64,000 nt of DNA from Alicyclobacillus_A sp963788285 (GTDB lineage: Bacteria > Bacillota > Bacilli > Alicyclobacillales > Alicyclobacillaceae), in NCBI GenBank assembly GCA_963788285.1, contig CAWBGB010000008.1, positions 336,471 to 400,470 of the forward strand, given 5' to 3'. Of the stretch, positions 53,881-63,540 are shown one piece after another (within the stretch, counting starts at the first letter, position 1; every line of letters begins with the position of its first letter). The position numbers were made by a program, and so were the translations under genes. Below the pieces are notes generated by a model. That model had not been told where the DNA came from. It searched no databases and worked only from the letters and a program-made list of their open reading frames with translations.

Positions 53881-54168
53881 GTAAAATCCATCCTCGTTAC
53901 CGGCAAGTAAACTGGCAACCCTCAAAACAATTCTCGATACGAGTGGCCGATCCTGTTTTTTTGTGGACAAAAATCGGGAGCCGGGCACTCCCGATGCCTG
54001 CAACGCGAGTATGTACACTACATCTCCCGCCGCTCCAAGGCTTGGTGCCTGGGTACCGAGGCTCACCTTTGAAGGTGTCGGTTTGTGGGGGTTCAAAGCA
54101 CTCGAGAGTATAAATCCCGCAACGAACATCACAATCACCAGGATGGCAAAGATAGCGAATCTCTGCAC
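53875..54168 (-). CDS. Small single-pass membrane protein, unknown
   Basis: A 97-residue protein starting at GTG 54168, with GGGAGGG six bases upstream, reads VQRFAIFAILVIVMFVAGFI (membrane helix) and then a soluble part with SLGTQAPSLGAAGDVVYILA. No recognised family. Its 3' end overlaps the decayed metallo-hydrolase on the other strand. Confidence 0.5.
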   Translation of the reverse strand: MQRFAIFAILVIVMFVAGFILSSALNPHKPTPSKVSLGTQAPSLGAAGDVVYILALQASGVPGSRFLSTKKQDRPLVSRIVLRVASLLAGNEDGFYK

Positions 54169-54212
54169 CCATGTCCCTCCCATTCCCAGCATGTCCACAC
54201 CGCGGTCAAATG

Positions 54213-54701
54213 TCAGGGTAAGTATTTCACCTTCTCGGCCACCGGGGTTCGTGCTTTTGGCTGTGGTACCTCCGCCGGATAACCAATCCCGAGCACACCG
54301 ACCACGTCGTATCCTTCAGGAACCCCGAGGATCTCGTGAGTTTCCGGTTTCCACCCAATGGACGTCCATCGTACGCCGACACCTGCCTCCCAAGCTACAA
54401 GCGAGAAATTCTGGATGAAACAGGATACCGCAATGAGGTTCTCGTCTCTGTCGACGGCTGTCGATGCCGACTTCGATAAGACCGCCATCACGACGGGTGC
54501 ATCCCCAAAATTAGCCTTATGATTCAACTTCGCTCGCGTCTCTGGACCGACGAAGACGATTTCCCACGGTTGAGCCATGCGGTGGTTTGGCGCATAACTT
54601 GCGGCCTGCAACCATTCCATCAACTGGTCTTGGTCCACCGGATCCGGCTTAAACTGCTTAATATTGCGACGTTCCACAACCGCTTTGATGACTTCCATCA
54701 T
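54213..54701 (-). CDS. Nitroreductase-family protein
   Basis: This 162-residue FMN-dependent oxidoreductase is of the short nitroreductase type. It starts MMEVIKAVVERRNIKQFKPD, has SYAPNHRMAQPWEIVFV (FMN phosphate-binding Arg/Asn region) and EAGVGVRWTSIGWKPETHE, then a C-terminal GVLGIGYPAEVP. Start is ATG 54701 with AAAGGAG eight bases upstream. Substrates unknown; such enzymes reduce nitroaromatics or quinones in vitro. Confidence 0.82.
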   Translation of the reverse strand: MMEVIKAVVERRNIKQFKPDPVDQDQLMEWLQAASYAPNHRMAQPWEIVFVGPETRAKLNHKANFGDAPVVMAVLSKSASTAVDRDENLIAVSCFIQNFSLVAWEAGVGVRWTSIGWKPETHEILGVPEGYDVVGVLGIGYPAEVPQPKARTPVAEKVKYLP

Positions 54702-55009
54702 CCCACATCTCCTTTCTCCGCTATTGTACCCCACGGATGCGCAAAGTGTGATGTGTCATCGGGTTGCAGAGCCACTACACTGAGCCCGAGTTGTCACCTG
54801 CGCCTACATTTTGGCTCACTCGCGGGAGGGATCCATACTGTCGATGGCGAATCTGTTGGCCATTCCCATCCACCGGCAAAAAGCTGACTGCTTCGAAAGC
54901 CAGGTGCTTGTGGCATCACGACTTTGCATAGACTCCACCGAAACACTGTACAAATCATCCCCGTGTCCGTGGTACACGGATTGCTCCCATCTATAAGGAG
55001 GGTTTCGAC

Positions 55010-55857
55010 GTGAAAGTGGCGTATCTGGGTCCCGAAGGCACGTTCAGCGAAGAGGCGGCAATGCGTTTCTTTCAAGGTCAAGCGGTGGAATGGGTGGTCT
55101 GCCCCGCAATTCCGGACGTACTGGAAGCCATATTGAATGAGGATGTCTTGTTCGGCATTGTGCCGATAGAAAACTCCATCGATGGCTCGGTCAATGTGGC
55201 CCTGGACGGGCTGCTGCGACACGATGAACTGTTTGTCTGTGGCGAGCTCGTTCTACCCATTCAACAGATGCTACTCGGGCTGCCTGGTACTCACATTGAC
55301 CAAGTTGCGGAAGTGTGGTCGATCCCCCCGCCCTCGCGCAGTGCCACAATTTCATCAGGCAACGCGGCCTGCCTACGCGTCACTTCACCAGTACCGCAGC
55401 CGCCGCCAAGGAGATTGTGACGTCGGGCCGATCCGACGTAGGCGCTGTCGCATCTGCCTGGGCCGCGAAGAAATTTGGATTGTCAATACTTTCCTCTAAC
55501 ATTCAAGACGCCGCTACCAACCACACCCGCTTTCTCGTGCTGCGCAAAGGTGAAATTGTACCGGACACCGCCGATAAGACCATGTTACTTGTGCTCCCGT
55601 CTACCGAACACGCCGGTGTCCTGGCCAGTATCCTCAACGTGTTTGCCGCATTTGGGCTCAATCTGTCTTGGATTGTCTCCCGTCCCGTGAAAACGCAACT
55701 CGGCGTTTATCAGTTCGCATTTGACGTAGAAGCGGGCCTGTATGACGAGCGCATGCAAAAGTCGTTATCCATCCTAAATACGTTTGACCACCAGGTACGT
55801 GTGCTTGGATCTTTTGCCGCATGGAAACCTGAGCCCCATCAAAACCACACGTTGTAG
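55010..55857 (+). pseudogene. pheA: Prephenate dehydratase PheA, one frameshift
   Basis: PheA converts prephenate to phenylpyruvate for phenylalanine synthesis. GTG 55010 (AAGGAGGG) opens VAYLGPEGTFSEEAAMRFF and FGIVPIENSIDGSVNV, the catalytic domain. At 55320 one base is missing (WSHPPALAQC expected) and the gene continues one frame over with the catalytic TRF in NHTRFLVLRKG and a C-terminal ACT domain (HAGVLASILNVFAAFGLNLS, SRPVKTQLGVYQFAFDVE) that would bind phenylalanine. Corrected length is 282 residues. Loss would imply Phe auxotrophy, so a sequence error is plausible. Confidence 0.85.
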
Positions 55858-56225
55858 ATTTTCTCAGGAAAAGGATGCATGGTGGCCGCAGGTGGGACGC
55901 CGAGTCGCAAACACAAAAAGTGAGCCAGGGTCGTTTGGTCCAGCACATCCGGCTGACGACCCGTCACTTTCAGATCTGGTGCCATGACGTAGAACGGGAC
56001 GGTGCGCACGCCTGAATCTGTCCCTCCGTGGAATCCAATCGGATCCATCCCATGATCCGCAGTGAACACTTGCTCGTAAGTGAACATGAAAAACGGAGCA
56101 ATCCGGAGAAAATCAAGGATTGAATCATATTCCAGAACTGGAATTCGAGGTGGCTTCCTGTAAGCCTCCGCAAAATGAAAAATCGCCGCTCCCTCCTGAC
56201 TAACGATTATCTCACGCATACTCAC
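55839..56225 (-). pseudogene. C-terminal fragment of an alkaline-phosphatase-fold hydrolase
   Basis: The frame contains QVFTADHGMDPIGFHGGTDS and VRTVPFYVMAPDLK, the metal-binding end of type I phosphodiesterase/alkaline phosphatase-like enzymes. The N-terminal catalytic Thr/Ser region is missing and no upstream frame supplies it, so this is a truncated relic. It overlaps the pheA end by 19 bases. Confidence 0.55.
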
Positions 56226-56607
56226 TCATTCGCAGGATTTTACCACTGTTTACACGTTGATTTGGAAAGGTGAGGAAAGCTAAGTTGATATTAGAGTCCT
56301 TAATCCCGTTGGAGGGTGTGCGGGAATAGAAGACACCTGTCGTCTCTCCAGATACTGGTTTTGCTGCACGCACTATCTCCACAGATTGCCTTAGTGATTC
56401 ACGCTCCCAAGTGCCAACGGGTCATTGCCCTGACAGTCCTTCGTCCTACCTGTCCAAGGTGTGGAGGCCGATCACGTTCAACGGAACGGGTCAAGTGCCC
56501 TAGTGGCGATTTCTCTCGGTACTCCGCGTGCTTTCTTTGTGGATAATCCTGCGAATGAGTCAACCTACGTTTTTTCTGTTTCCGGCTTGGCTAAACGGAT
56601 TAGACTT
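56226..56607. other. Non-coding flank of the IS110 element
   Basis: No reliable gene. A plus-strand frame at 56316-56546 contains a CPRCGG with a later CFLCG, which could be chance. Since IS110 elements carry non-coding ends that include a structured RNA, part of this region may belong to the element downstream of its transposase gene. Confidence 0.35.
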
Positions 56608-57611
56608 CTACGCTGCGCAGCCCACTTCATCCTTGAAAACCTCGTTCTTCTGAGCCATAGCTACCAGGATTCGGGCCAGTTTCCCAATCAGTTTCATGAC
56701 CGACTGCATTCCCTTCATGCCCTTGGTTTCCACGTTGCGCTTATGCCATTCTTTGAAAGTAGGGTTGTTTTTGACCAGGTGGAGTACGGCAAGGTAGAGC
56801 TGCTTTCTCAGCCTGGAATTGCCTCGCTTAGAGAGCTTAATCTTGCCTACATATTTACCAGAACTACATTCCGCAAGGTTGAGACCGGCCATTCGCAATA
56901 ATTGATTCCCATGATCCAACTTGGATATGTCTCCTGCGAATGCCAGAATGGATGCGCATAAGACAGGGGTCAATCCAATGGTCTGCAGTACATTCGCCAT
57001 GGGGATTTCCGGCAATAGGGCTCGCATCTTCTCCTCAACTTCGTGAAGAGCGCTCTGAAGGCGCTCATAGTCATTTAACAAACACCCCAGTTCCCATTTG
57101 GCTTCCTCCAAGGCTACGGTACTGCCAATACTGTGTCTGGCTGCCTTCAGAAGTTCAGTTGCCTTCCGCAGGCCTCTAGGACCACCGGGGCGCCGCATCC
57201 CTTGTGTAGCCACTTGTCTACAATCTCCTGTGGGGAAAGTTCTTTTAGATCCTCAGGAGTCGAACACTGGTGAAGTGTGGCGATAGAACGGGGAATAAAC
57301 GGGTCTTTGAAGACGGATATGTACTCTGGGAAATACACATCCAGCCAACCGTGGATACAGTTCTTCACGCGAGTGAAGTCCCGATCTATCCGGTCCCGCA
57401 CCCTGGCCAGCACGTTAAGACGCTGGAATACAGGGTCTTTCGGCTGGTACGGACTATAAAACCCTCGTCCGACCAATTCGGCGATGACCGCCGCATCTTT
57501 TGGGTCGCTCTTGGAGGGCGTATTATCCAGATTCTCCTTATTCCGTTTGGTTGTAGCCGGATTGACCAACACCACCTGTATTCCTTGTTTCACCAACCAG
57601 TTGGCTAGATT
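56608..57611 (-). pseudogene. IS110-family transposase, truncated and split by a group II intron
   Basis: The 3' exon begins NLANWLVKQGIQVVLVNPAT directly after the intron end, and includes DNTPSKSDPKDAAVIAELVG of the DEDD domain. Near 57205 a one-base slip moves the reading to GMRRPGGPRGLRKATELLKA, then the C-terminal transposase domain (IGLTPVLCASILAFAGDISK, RMAGLNLAECSSGKYVGKIK, LSKRGNSRLRKQLYLAVLHL). The first 70-80 residues, which should lie on the far side of the intron, are not in the window. Confidence 0.78.
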
Positions 57612-57710
57612 GTCAGGTAGGTCAGGAGCCGTGCGGCTCCCTTCCCCCTTAAGAACCGGACTTGAGACTTTCGCCTCATCCGGCTCAAGCCGTCCTGCAG
57701 TATCCGTAGC

Positions 57711-58783
57711 CTAGTTATGAGCGGCCTTGGGTTCACCCTTCCAGACAACCCTTCCATTGATGAAGGCTTCCCCTTCACAGAGAAACCGTTCCGGCCTGTC
57801 AGGCATGGTATCGTGTCCGTGTTTCTTGTAGTACTGTTCACGACACCAACGATGGGTGACGAATACGTTGTTAACCGTAGCGTGGCCACCCAGACGAAGG
57901 GGAATCATATGATGAAAACAGATGTTGTTTTCCCCGTTGAGTCGCCATTTACGGAAATGTTCTTCCGAAATGGAGCGTCCGCATAGCCCGCATTTTCCAT
58001 TCGTTTTCTCAACAACTCTCCGTTGAAACCTGTTGAGCTGTTTGAGGAGTAATTGCTTGTGCCGTTGGTCAAAGTAGTCACTATCATTGGAACGAAATGG
58101 CGAGCGATTTCCTTGAATTTTAACGTGTCGAATGATGCGGACGCTGGACATGTGAAATATGTCCCACTTTCCGTCCGTGAACACCCAGTCTCGGTCGCCA
58201 CGCCGGGTGAAATACTTCGCTTTCATCCATTTCGCGCTTTTGTTTGGGTGCCTTCGTTTTACCCATTGCCACAGCATTTCATGGATTCGGTAGTCACAGT
58301 AAGAAAATGCATCTTTACTGGCGACCGTGCTGTAGTAGTTCGCCCATCCCCGAAGCAGCGGATTAAGTGTTCGTATGATAGTTTCTACTTTGGCCGTTTT
58401 GTTCGAGTCCAGTAGCTCTTTCACTTTCCGAAGGATGGATACCTTACTCTCCTTGGAAGGTTTGATGAGCATTTTTTCGTTGTATTTTCGAACGTTGAAT
58501 CCGAGAAAATCAAATCCCTCTTCAATGTGAGTGATTTTGGTTTTCTCTAGGCTCAGTTCGACTCCAACGTGTTCCTGTAGCCACTTGGCTACTACCGGGA
58601 CGAACTGCTCAGCTTGCTCCTTCGTTCTGCAGGAGATAACAAAGTCGTCCGCGTAGACCACAATATTGATGCCGGGTTTCTTTCGCTGGGGACCGAATCC
58701 CATTTGGAATGCCCGTTCCCTCAGTCCTTCTTCCATGCCATGAAGTGCGATATTGGCAAGAAGAGGCGAGATAATCCCGCCTT
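57711..58783 (-). pseudogene. Intron RT/maturase, C-terminal piece with HNH endonuclease
   Basis: From the junction with the IS element the frame reads GGIISPLLANIALHGMEEGL (RT4) and NIVVYADDFVISC (RT5, YADD), then the maturase domain (LLRGWANYYSTVASKDAF) and a C-terminal HNH endonuclease (CGLCGRSISEEHF, CFHHMIPLRLGGHATVNNVF). The protein end EPKAAHN lies at 57711. Upstream motifs RT0-RT3 were cut off when the IS1182-family element landed in the TPQGG codons. Confidence 0.8.
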
Positions 58784-60520
58784 GGAGACCTCCGAAAAAA
58801 TCACACCAACTTATTCTATAAATGTAATATAATAGTTTTATAGGCGATTGGAGTGAGGGATGCTAGGGTGTTGCGAAACGATGCTTCGAAGCAAATCAAT
58901 GCTTTTGATCAATATTACTTCGACAAGGCCGTTCCAGAAGATCACTTGTTACGGAGAATTGCAAACACGATAGATTTTTCTTTCATCCGAGACCTGCTCA
59001 GTGATCGATATTCGGAACGCAAAGGCCGTCCTGCAGAAGAACCAGAGGTTATGTTTAAGATTTGTCTTTTGGAGTATCTCTGCAACCATTCCGACGTTCA
59101 AGTGATTGAACATATTCGTGTGAACCTCGCTTATCGTTGGTTTCTCGGGTTCAACATAGATGACGATCTACCTGACGATTCCACCATCAGCTACTTCCGT
59201 GTACATCGCGTAGGACTGGAAAAGTTTCAGGAGGTCTTTCACGGGCTCTTGGAGCAATGTTTTGAACATGGACTCATCGCATCAAAACCAGGCCGAGCCA
59301 TCATTGATTCCACACATGTGATCGCTAACGCAGCCATTCCGACCTGGCTGACTTTAGTGAGACAAGCCTGTACCAAAGCTATCGAAGAACTCAGTATGGT
59401 TGCTCCTACGACAGCCATGGATTTCAAGACCCGATTTGAGTCTTTATACACCGAGTTGAAGGGGAAAGATCGAGACGAGAAATTGCCGTTTGTGTTAGCA
59501 CTGGCCAACGAGTTGGCAGAAGCAATGGAGGCTGTATTGCCGGCGGAAAACTCAATGCTCAAGTTGCTTCACAAAGTCATTTCGGATCGGAACGAAGAGG
59601 CAAAGGATCGGCTGATTAGCGTCATTGATACCGATGCAAGAACAGGACACAAGTCGGATATGCGCAAAATTCAGGGATACAAGGACCACATCATGATTGA
59701 TGAAAACAGCGAATTGATTACGGCCGTAAAGGTAACGCCTGCAAATGCTGAAGATGGAGACCAGTTCATTGACCTGATAACGCAATTTCAAGCTAATCAC
59801 CACGTCGCACCGTCTGAGGTTTCGGCCGATAAAGGATATTGGTTCGGGAAGAATTTGCGTTTTCTTGAAACGAATGAGATAACGGGTCATATTAGTGTCG
59901 CAAAGACTTCGAACCCTCAAAGGCTGTTCGGGCCTGAGCACTTCAAATTCAACCGAGAGACGATGACGGTGACTTGTCCTGTAGGGAAAACAAGTACCCG
60001 CTATAAGCAGAAGCAGGGTCGTCCTGGATACGACTTCGCTTTTACTAAATCGCAGTGCGCAGATTGTCCTTTGCGTTCTCGGTGTACGACAAGTAAGACC
60101 CTACGTTATGTGTATATCAGTGAGTACTTCGATGAACTCCAACGAGCCCGTGAGCACTACCAAACAGACTCCTACCGGGAAGCGCGTAAGCAAAGATGGA
60201 TCATCGAAAGACGCCATGCGGATAAAGTCATGAATCACGGATTGCGGCGCAGCAGGTATCGGGGACTGGATAGAACTTGGATTCACGCTCTGTTGAGTAC
60301 GATAGCATCGAATGTGAAGAGGATGAGTACGCTTCTCAATGCACAGCGAAAACGGGAGACGTGTGCCCTCTCGTACAGTTAAACGAAGTTTAGGGTACAA
60401 AATCCCTGCTCCACATCATTTAATCGCCCCAATAGAGCAAAATTACCGCCTTAAAACACCCAGTATATTACAATCAAAACGGAATACTTAAAATAAAGTC
60501 AGTTTTTTTCGGAGGTCTCC
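58784..60520 (+). mobile_element. Intact IS1182-family insertion sequence
   Basis: Perfect 17-bp terminal inverted repeats, GGAGACCTCCGAAAAAA (58784-58800) and TTTTTTCGGAGGTCTCC (60504-60520), bound one full transposase gene. The target was the GTPQGGII codons of the intron RT; joining the flanks restores GGCGGGATTATC and GGAACACCGCAGG. It appears recent, since transposase frame and ends are undamaged. A promoter-like TAATATAAT lies near 58826. Confidence 0.85.
58853..60382 (+). CDS. IS1182-family transposase
   Basis: This 509-residue DDE transposase is complete. N-terminal VPEDHLLRRIANTIDFSFIR and GRPAEEPEVMFKICLLEYL, VNLAYRWFLGFNIDDDLPDD are family marks; DSTHVIANAAIP holds the first Asp, IDTDARTGHKSDMRKIQGY and SADKGYWFGKNLRFLE the later acidic positions, and QCADCPLRSRCT is the zinc-like cysteine cluster before EARKQRWIIERRHADKVMNH with the Glu. 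GTG 58853 is the listed start, and GTG 58868 is an alternative. The relic at 11885-12437 belongs to the same family. Confidence 0.9.
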   Translation: MRDARVLRNDASKQINAFDQYYFDKAVPEDHLLRRIANTIDFSFIRDLLSDRYSERKGRPAEEPEVMFKICLLEYLCNHSDVQVIEHIRVNLAYRWFLGFNIDDDLPDDSTISYFRVHRVGLEKFQEVFHGLLEQCFEHGLIASKPGRAIIDSTHVIANAAIPTWLTLVRQACTKAIEELSMVAPTTAMDFKTRFESLYTELKGKDRDEKLPFVLALANELAEAMEAVLPAENSMLKLLHKVISDRNEEAKDRLISVIDTDARTGHKSDMRKIQGYKDHIMIDENSELITAVKVTPANAEDGDQFIDLITQFQANHHVAPSEVSADKGYWFGKNLRFLETNEITGHISVAKTSNPQRLFGPEHFKFNRETMTVTCPVGKTSTRYKQKQGRPGYDFAFTKSQCADCPLRSRCTTSKTLRYVYISEYFDELQRAREHYQTDSYREARKQRWIIERRHADKVMNHGLRRSRYRGLDRTWIHALLSTIASNVKRMSTLLNAQRKRETCALSYS

Positions 60521-60653
60521 CCTGCGGTGTTCCTTGGATGCTGGGAACTCTTCCTCGCTTAGGCTCGATGACGGGTGCTTTTAAGATTCTTCTGATGAAT
60601 GTGCGGTCTTCTGGTGCTAACTTCATCAGCAGTTTCTCGTGGTGTACATTATG
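60521..60653 (-). pseudogene. Middle piece of the split intron RT
   Basis: Between the second intron and the IS element the minus strand reads NVHHEKLLMKLAPEDRTFIR and KAPVIEPKRGRVPSIQGTPQ. This is the part of the RT domain from the end of RT3 to RT4, continuing DIKGFF from the piece beyond 62548 and joining GGIISPLL on the far side of the IS. Confidence 0.75.
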
Positions 60654-62547
60654 GTTGGTAGAAGGCGGCCTTGGTTTCCCTTGTGCCGCCAGCCCCAAGC
60701 AGAACCCGACGTGCAGATTTCCCGCATCGGGCTCCCCAGAACGATTTGCTATCGCTGCCCGTCAGACATTGGGGTGTAGTAGTTTCGGATACGGGAGTTC
60801 AAACCATGCCCTGCTCAACAAGTAGTTCCAGTACAATCTGTGTCGCTGGCTTCTGCGCCGGAGCGACCGTATCCATTGAAGTCGCACTTGAGACCGGATA
60901 TATTCTAGTTTCGGCTTACAATGGTGTAGCGAGAAGTACTGGTAGAACCCCGTTAGCATTTGGCTCAGTTGTCGCTGTTGGTCTCGTCGTTTCCAGTGAC
61001 TGTGTTTCTTGAGCCAGTCGTGGACACGGTCGAGAAACTTACGACAGCTCTTCACTGTTGGTATTCTTACCAGCGCAAACTTGCCATTCTTGTCGACTCC
61101 GCAGACATGTTTAAACCCAAGAAAATCGAAGGTTTCCGGTTTCGCCCCATATTTGGCACTTTGCTCTCTGGCGAACCTGCCAAAGAGGATGAGTCGCGTC
61201 TTTTCCTCCGCCAGCTCCAGTCCGAACTTCTTCATTCGTTCCTTCAACAGGGCTTCGAAACTCTCCGCGTCCCGTTTGTACTCGAAGCAGGCGACGTAAT
61301 CGTCGGCAAAACGGATGAGGTATGCCTCGCCCTGGAACCATTTCTTGCACCGTTTCTCGAACCAGAGGTCAAGTACATAATGCAAGTAGATGTTCGCCAG
61401 AATCGGACTAATCGGCCCGCCTTGAGGGCTCCCTTCCTCATTGCGTCGAACGACTCCGTTCTTCATAACACCCGCTTTTAGCCACTTGCCAATGAGCCTC
61501 AGGATGACCGGGTCAGCGACTCGTTGCCGGACCATCTTCATGACCCATTCGTGGTTGATGTGGTTAAAGTAACCGCAGATGTCCGCTTCAAATACGTGCC
61601 GTACCTTGCCGGTGATGATGCAGGTACGCAAGGCTCGGAGTGCCTGGTGTGGGTTTCTCCCCGGCCGAAATCCGTACGAAAAGGGTAGAAAGTCCTCCTC
61701 GAATATGGCTTCGAGAATCCTCGCGACAGCGCGTTGTACCAACCTGTCCTCGACGGTCGGAATTCCAAGCGGCCGAGTTTTCCCGTTCCCTTTTGGAATC
61801 TCTACTCGTCTTACAGGTGGGGCTTTGTAGCGATTGCCACGGAGCCTGTGCCATATGTCTTCGGTCCTTTCCACCAACTGGGACTCGAATTCCTTCGTTG
61901 TTTCTCCGTCGACACCACTTGCACCCTTGCGATTCATTTTCCTCCATGTTTCCTGTAGAAACTCTGGTGTGATGATGTGTGCCAGTGAGGTGAATCGCGC
62001 TTTCTTATCATGTCGAGCCTTCTCAGCTATCCTACTCAGTTGTGTTGACATGCTTCGCCTACCTCTGCGTGTAGTGCATGTTTCCTTGAGAGGAACTCGT
62101 TCTGCCCTGCCGCTTCCCCCTGTACGTGGCTTTCCCACGCTCCGAGTACTACCAGCAGGTCCGACTTCCACCGCAGCATCCGCCTTCCTATGGATGGTCC
62201 TTTCAGTTGGCGTACTCCGTTACCGAAGACCACGGTGGATCTCCCGGGTTCCGTAACACTTCCTTTTCCGTCATGCCGTGCTCTCAGACCCCGCCGAGGT
62301 CTCCGATTTCCATCGCCCGTATCGGAAATCTACTATAGCCTTCCAAGTTTTCGACCTTGTCGGCCCCCGGTTGTTCTCACGAGGCTCAATCGCTTCACTT
62401 GCGTTACGGCCTAACGTCGCTCTGTCTACGCTTAACCCGCGTCGTTACCTCCGCCGGCCCAAGACTCGATTGCGGGTAGGGTGGCTCGTTCCCTTTTCCC
62501 GCGCAGGAATTTCACCTGCTGGAAGTGCCCGGCTTAGCCCGGCGCAC
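60654..62547 (-). mobile_element. Second, intact group II intron inside the first intron's RT gene
   Basis: The 5' end GTGCGCCGGGCTAAGCCGGG starts at about 62547. Domain V (GAGCCCGATGCGGGAAATCT to ACGTCGGGTTC, about 60703-60740) and domain VI (GGCGGC to GCCGCC, ending CTTCTACCAAC) give a 3' end near 60654. Removing it joins DIKGFF to NVHHEKLL and restores the host RT frame. Junctions are certain to one or two bases. All parts look complete. Confidence 0.82.
60762..62051 (-). CDS. ltrA: Group II intron reverse transcriptase/maturase of the second intron
   Basis: A 429-residue protein starting MSTQLSRIAEKARHDKKARF at ATG 62051 (GAGGTAGG upstream). RT motifs: PTVEDRLVQRAVARILEAIF, FSYGFRPGRNPHQALRALRT, FEADICGYFNHINHEWVM, EGSPQGGPISPILANIYLHY and AYLIRFADDYVACFE, where the catalytic box is FADD instead of YADD. 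The maturase domain includes RQLSQMLTGFYQYFSLHH. No HNH endonuclease is present. Confidence 0.88.
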   Translation of the reverse strand: MSTQLSRIAEKARHDKKARFTSLAHIITPEFLQETWRKMNRKGASGVDGETTKEFESQLVERTEDIWHRLRGNRYKAPPVRRVEIPKGNGKTRPLGIPTVEDRLVQRAVARILEAIFEEDFLPFSYGFRPGRNPHQALRALRTCIITGKVRHVFEADICGYFNHINHEWVMKMVRQRVADPVILRLIGKWLKAGVMKNGVVRRNEEGSPQGGPISPILANIYLHYVLDLWFEKRCKKWFQGEAYLIRFADDYVACFEYKRDAESFEALLKERMKKFGLELAEEKTRLILFGRFAREQSAKYGAKPETFDFLGFKHVCGVDKNGKFALVRIPTVKSCRKFLDRVHDWLKKHSHWKRRDQQRQLSQMLTGFYQYFSLHHCKPKLEYIRSQVRLQWIRSLRRRSQRHRLYWNYLLSRAWFELPYPKLLHPNV

Positions 62548-62695
62548 CGAAGAACCCTTTAATGTCACCTTCGATGACCCATTGTGGTGCACGGTTTGGT
62601 GCCAGAACCATAAAGAGTTGCTCGATGGCGTCCCAAGTCGAACGGCTCGGACGAAATCCGTATGAATTGGGTTCAAACTTACCCATCGTACCGGA
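62548..62695 (-). pseudogene. N-terminal-side piece of the split intron RT
   Basis: The minus strand reads KFEPNSYGFRPSRSTWDAIE and LFMVLAPNRAPQWVIEGDIK, then GFF at the boundary with the second intron. These are RT2 and RT3. Upstream of about 62695 the expected RT1 sequence is replaced by unrelated sequence, so the first intron is truncated here. Confidence 0.72.
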
Positions 62696-62837
62696 GGCGC
62701 TTTTATTTGAACGAACTCGAAAAATTAGCGTCAACAGGACTGTTCAGGGCGAAATTCGCCTCAAAACCACAACCCAATTTCTAGAAAGTCTAGAAACCTC
62801 GAATATGTTAACAAACCGCCCTTATTTAACTGAGCAA

Positions 62838-62874
62838 ACACACAAAAAACCGTATTTCTACGGCTTTTGTGTTA
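62838..62874 (-). terminator. Intrinsic terminator of the proline-rich protein gene
   Basis: ACACAAAAAACCGTA (62839-62854) pairs with TACGGCTTTTGTGT (62859-62872) around a TTTC loop. On the minus strand the hairpin ends in a T-rich arm, about 20 bases after the stop codon at 62896. Confidence 0.7.
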
Positions 62875-62895
62875 ACTGTGTCTCAAATACGACGG

Positions 62896-63540
62896 TCAGT
62901 ACCAGTAGTCTGGGCGACGGGGTCGTGCGTGAGGTGGACGTGGGCTCATTCCGGACATTCGTGACGGTCGTACAGATTGTTGGGGCGCCCGATAGACCTG
63001 CCGCAGCCCCATATAAGGTGTTTGCCGTTGTGAATGTTGGGGCATTCTCATGCCGGGGTGGAAAGGATTTGGATATCCGTACATCTGTGGACTATATGAA
63101 CGCATCGGAGTTTGAGGGCCGGGAACTGGTCCAGAAAATGGCTGATAAGGATGTGAACGTACAACTCCGGGAAGCCCTGGTTGTCCGTATTGGATGGGTA
63201 CTTGACGGGAGGGATACGAGGAGCGGCCGTGTCTCAACTGAGGGGCTTGCGGTTTGCTCGAACCTCCTCGTTTCAGAAAGGAAAAGAGCCCCCGTTTTGC
63301 GGGCGGTTTTTGGTCTTCAACCTTGTTCGGCGAAGTTGTTGGTTGGTGAAATGGATTCCAGGGGTTGTAAAATCCGTCTATACCTTGTGGCTGTGCGGGA
63401 TCATCGGAAACGCCTTCCTGTAACGCGGTCCCATTTGCACTAGGCTGGCGGTTCGTTGAAGACTGGGGTGTGGATTCTTCTTCCGGAGTCGAATCGGCTG
63501 AACCATTTGCAAACAGCTTTAATATATCCATAATCATCAC
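62896..63540 (-). CDS. Proline-rich, spore-coat-like protein (YppG-like)
   Basis: A 214-residue hydrophilic protein very rich in Pro, Gln, Ser, Gly, Tyr and Arg. It starts MMIMDILKLFANGSADSTPE; a basic KRGLFSFLKRGGSSKP block sits near residue 85, and Pro/Tyr/Gln repeats (YGQPGLPG, YGYPNPFHPGMRMPQ) fill the C-terminal half. Such composition fits spore coat or crust proteins of Bacilli, with YppG as a possible relative. ATG 63540 has AGAGGGGG about ten bases upstream. No catalytic motif is visible. Confidence 0.6.
   Translation of the reverse strand: MMIMDILKLFANGSADSTPEEESTPQSSTNRQPSANGTALQEGVSDDPAQPQGIDGFYNPWNPFHQPTTSPNKVEDQKPPAKRGLFSFLKRGGSSKPQAPQLRHGRSSYPSRQVPIQYGQPGLPGVVRSHPYQPFSGPVPGPQTPMRSYSPQMYGYPNPFHPGMRMPQHSQRQTPYMGLRQVYRAPQQSVRPSRMSGMSPRPPHARPRRPDYWY

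Larger units (their letters stand above)
57612..62695 (-). mobile_element. Group II intron with HNH-type reverse transcriptase, split by two later insertions
   Basis: The 3' end is marked by domain V (GAGCCGGATGAGGCGAAAGT to AAGTCCGGTTC, about 57651-57688) and domain VI (GGGAGCCGCACGGCTCC) ending CCTACCTGAC at 57612. Pieces of its RT gene lie at 57711-58783, 60521-60653 and 62548-62695. They are separated by an IS1182-family element (58784-60520) and a second intron (60654-62547). The 5' third, including the intron start, is missing beyond about 62695, so it cannot splice as a unit. Confidence 0.75.

Noticed and set aside
56316..56546. Zinc-ribbon mini-protein (CPRCGG ... CFLCG)
   Set aside because: No ribosome-binding site, poor composition, and it lies in the probable non-coding end of an IS110 element.
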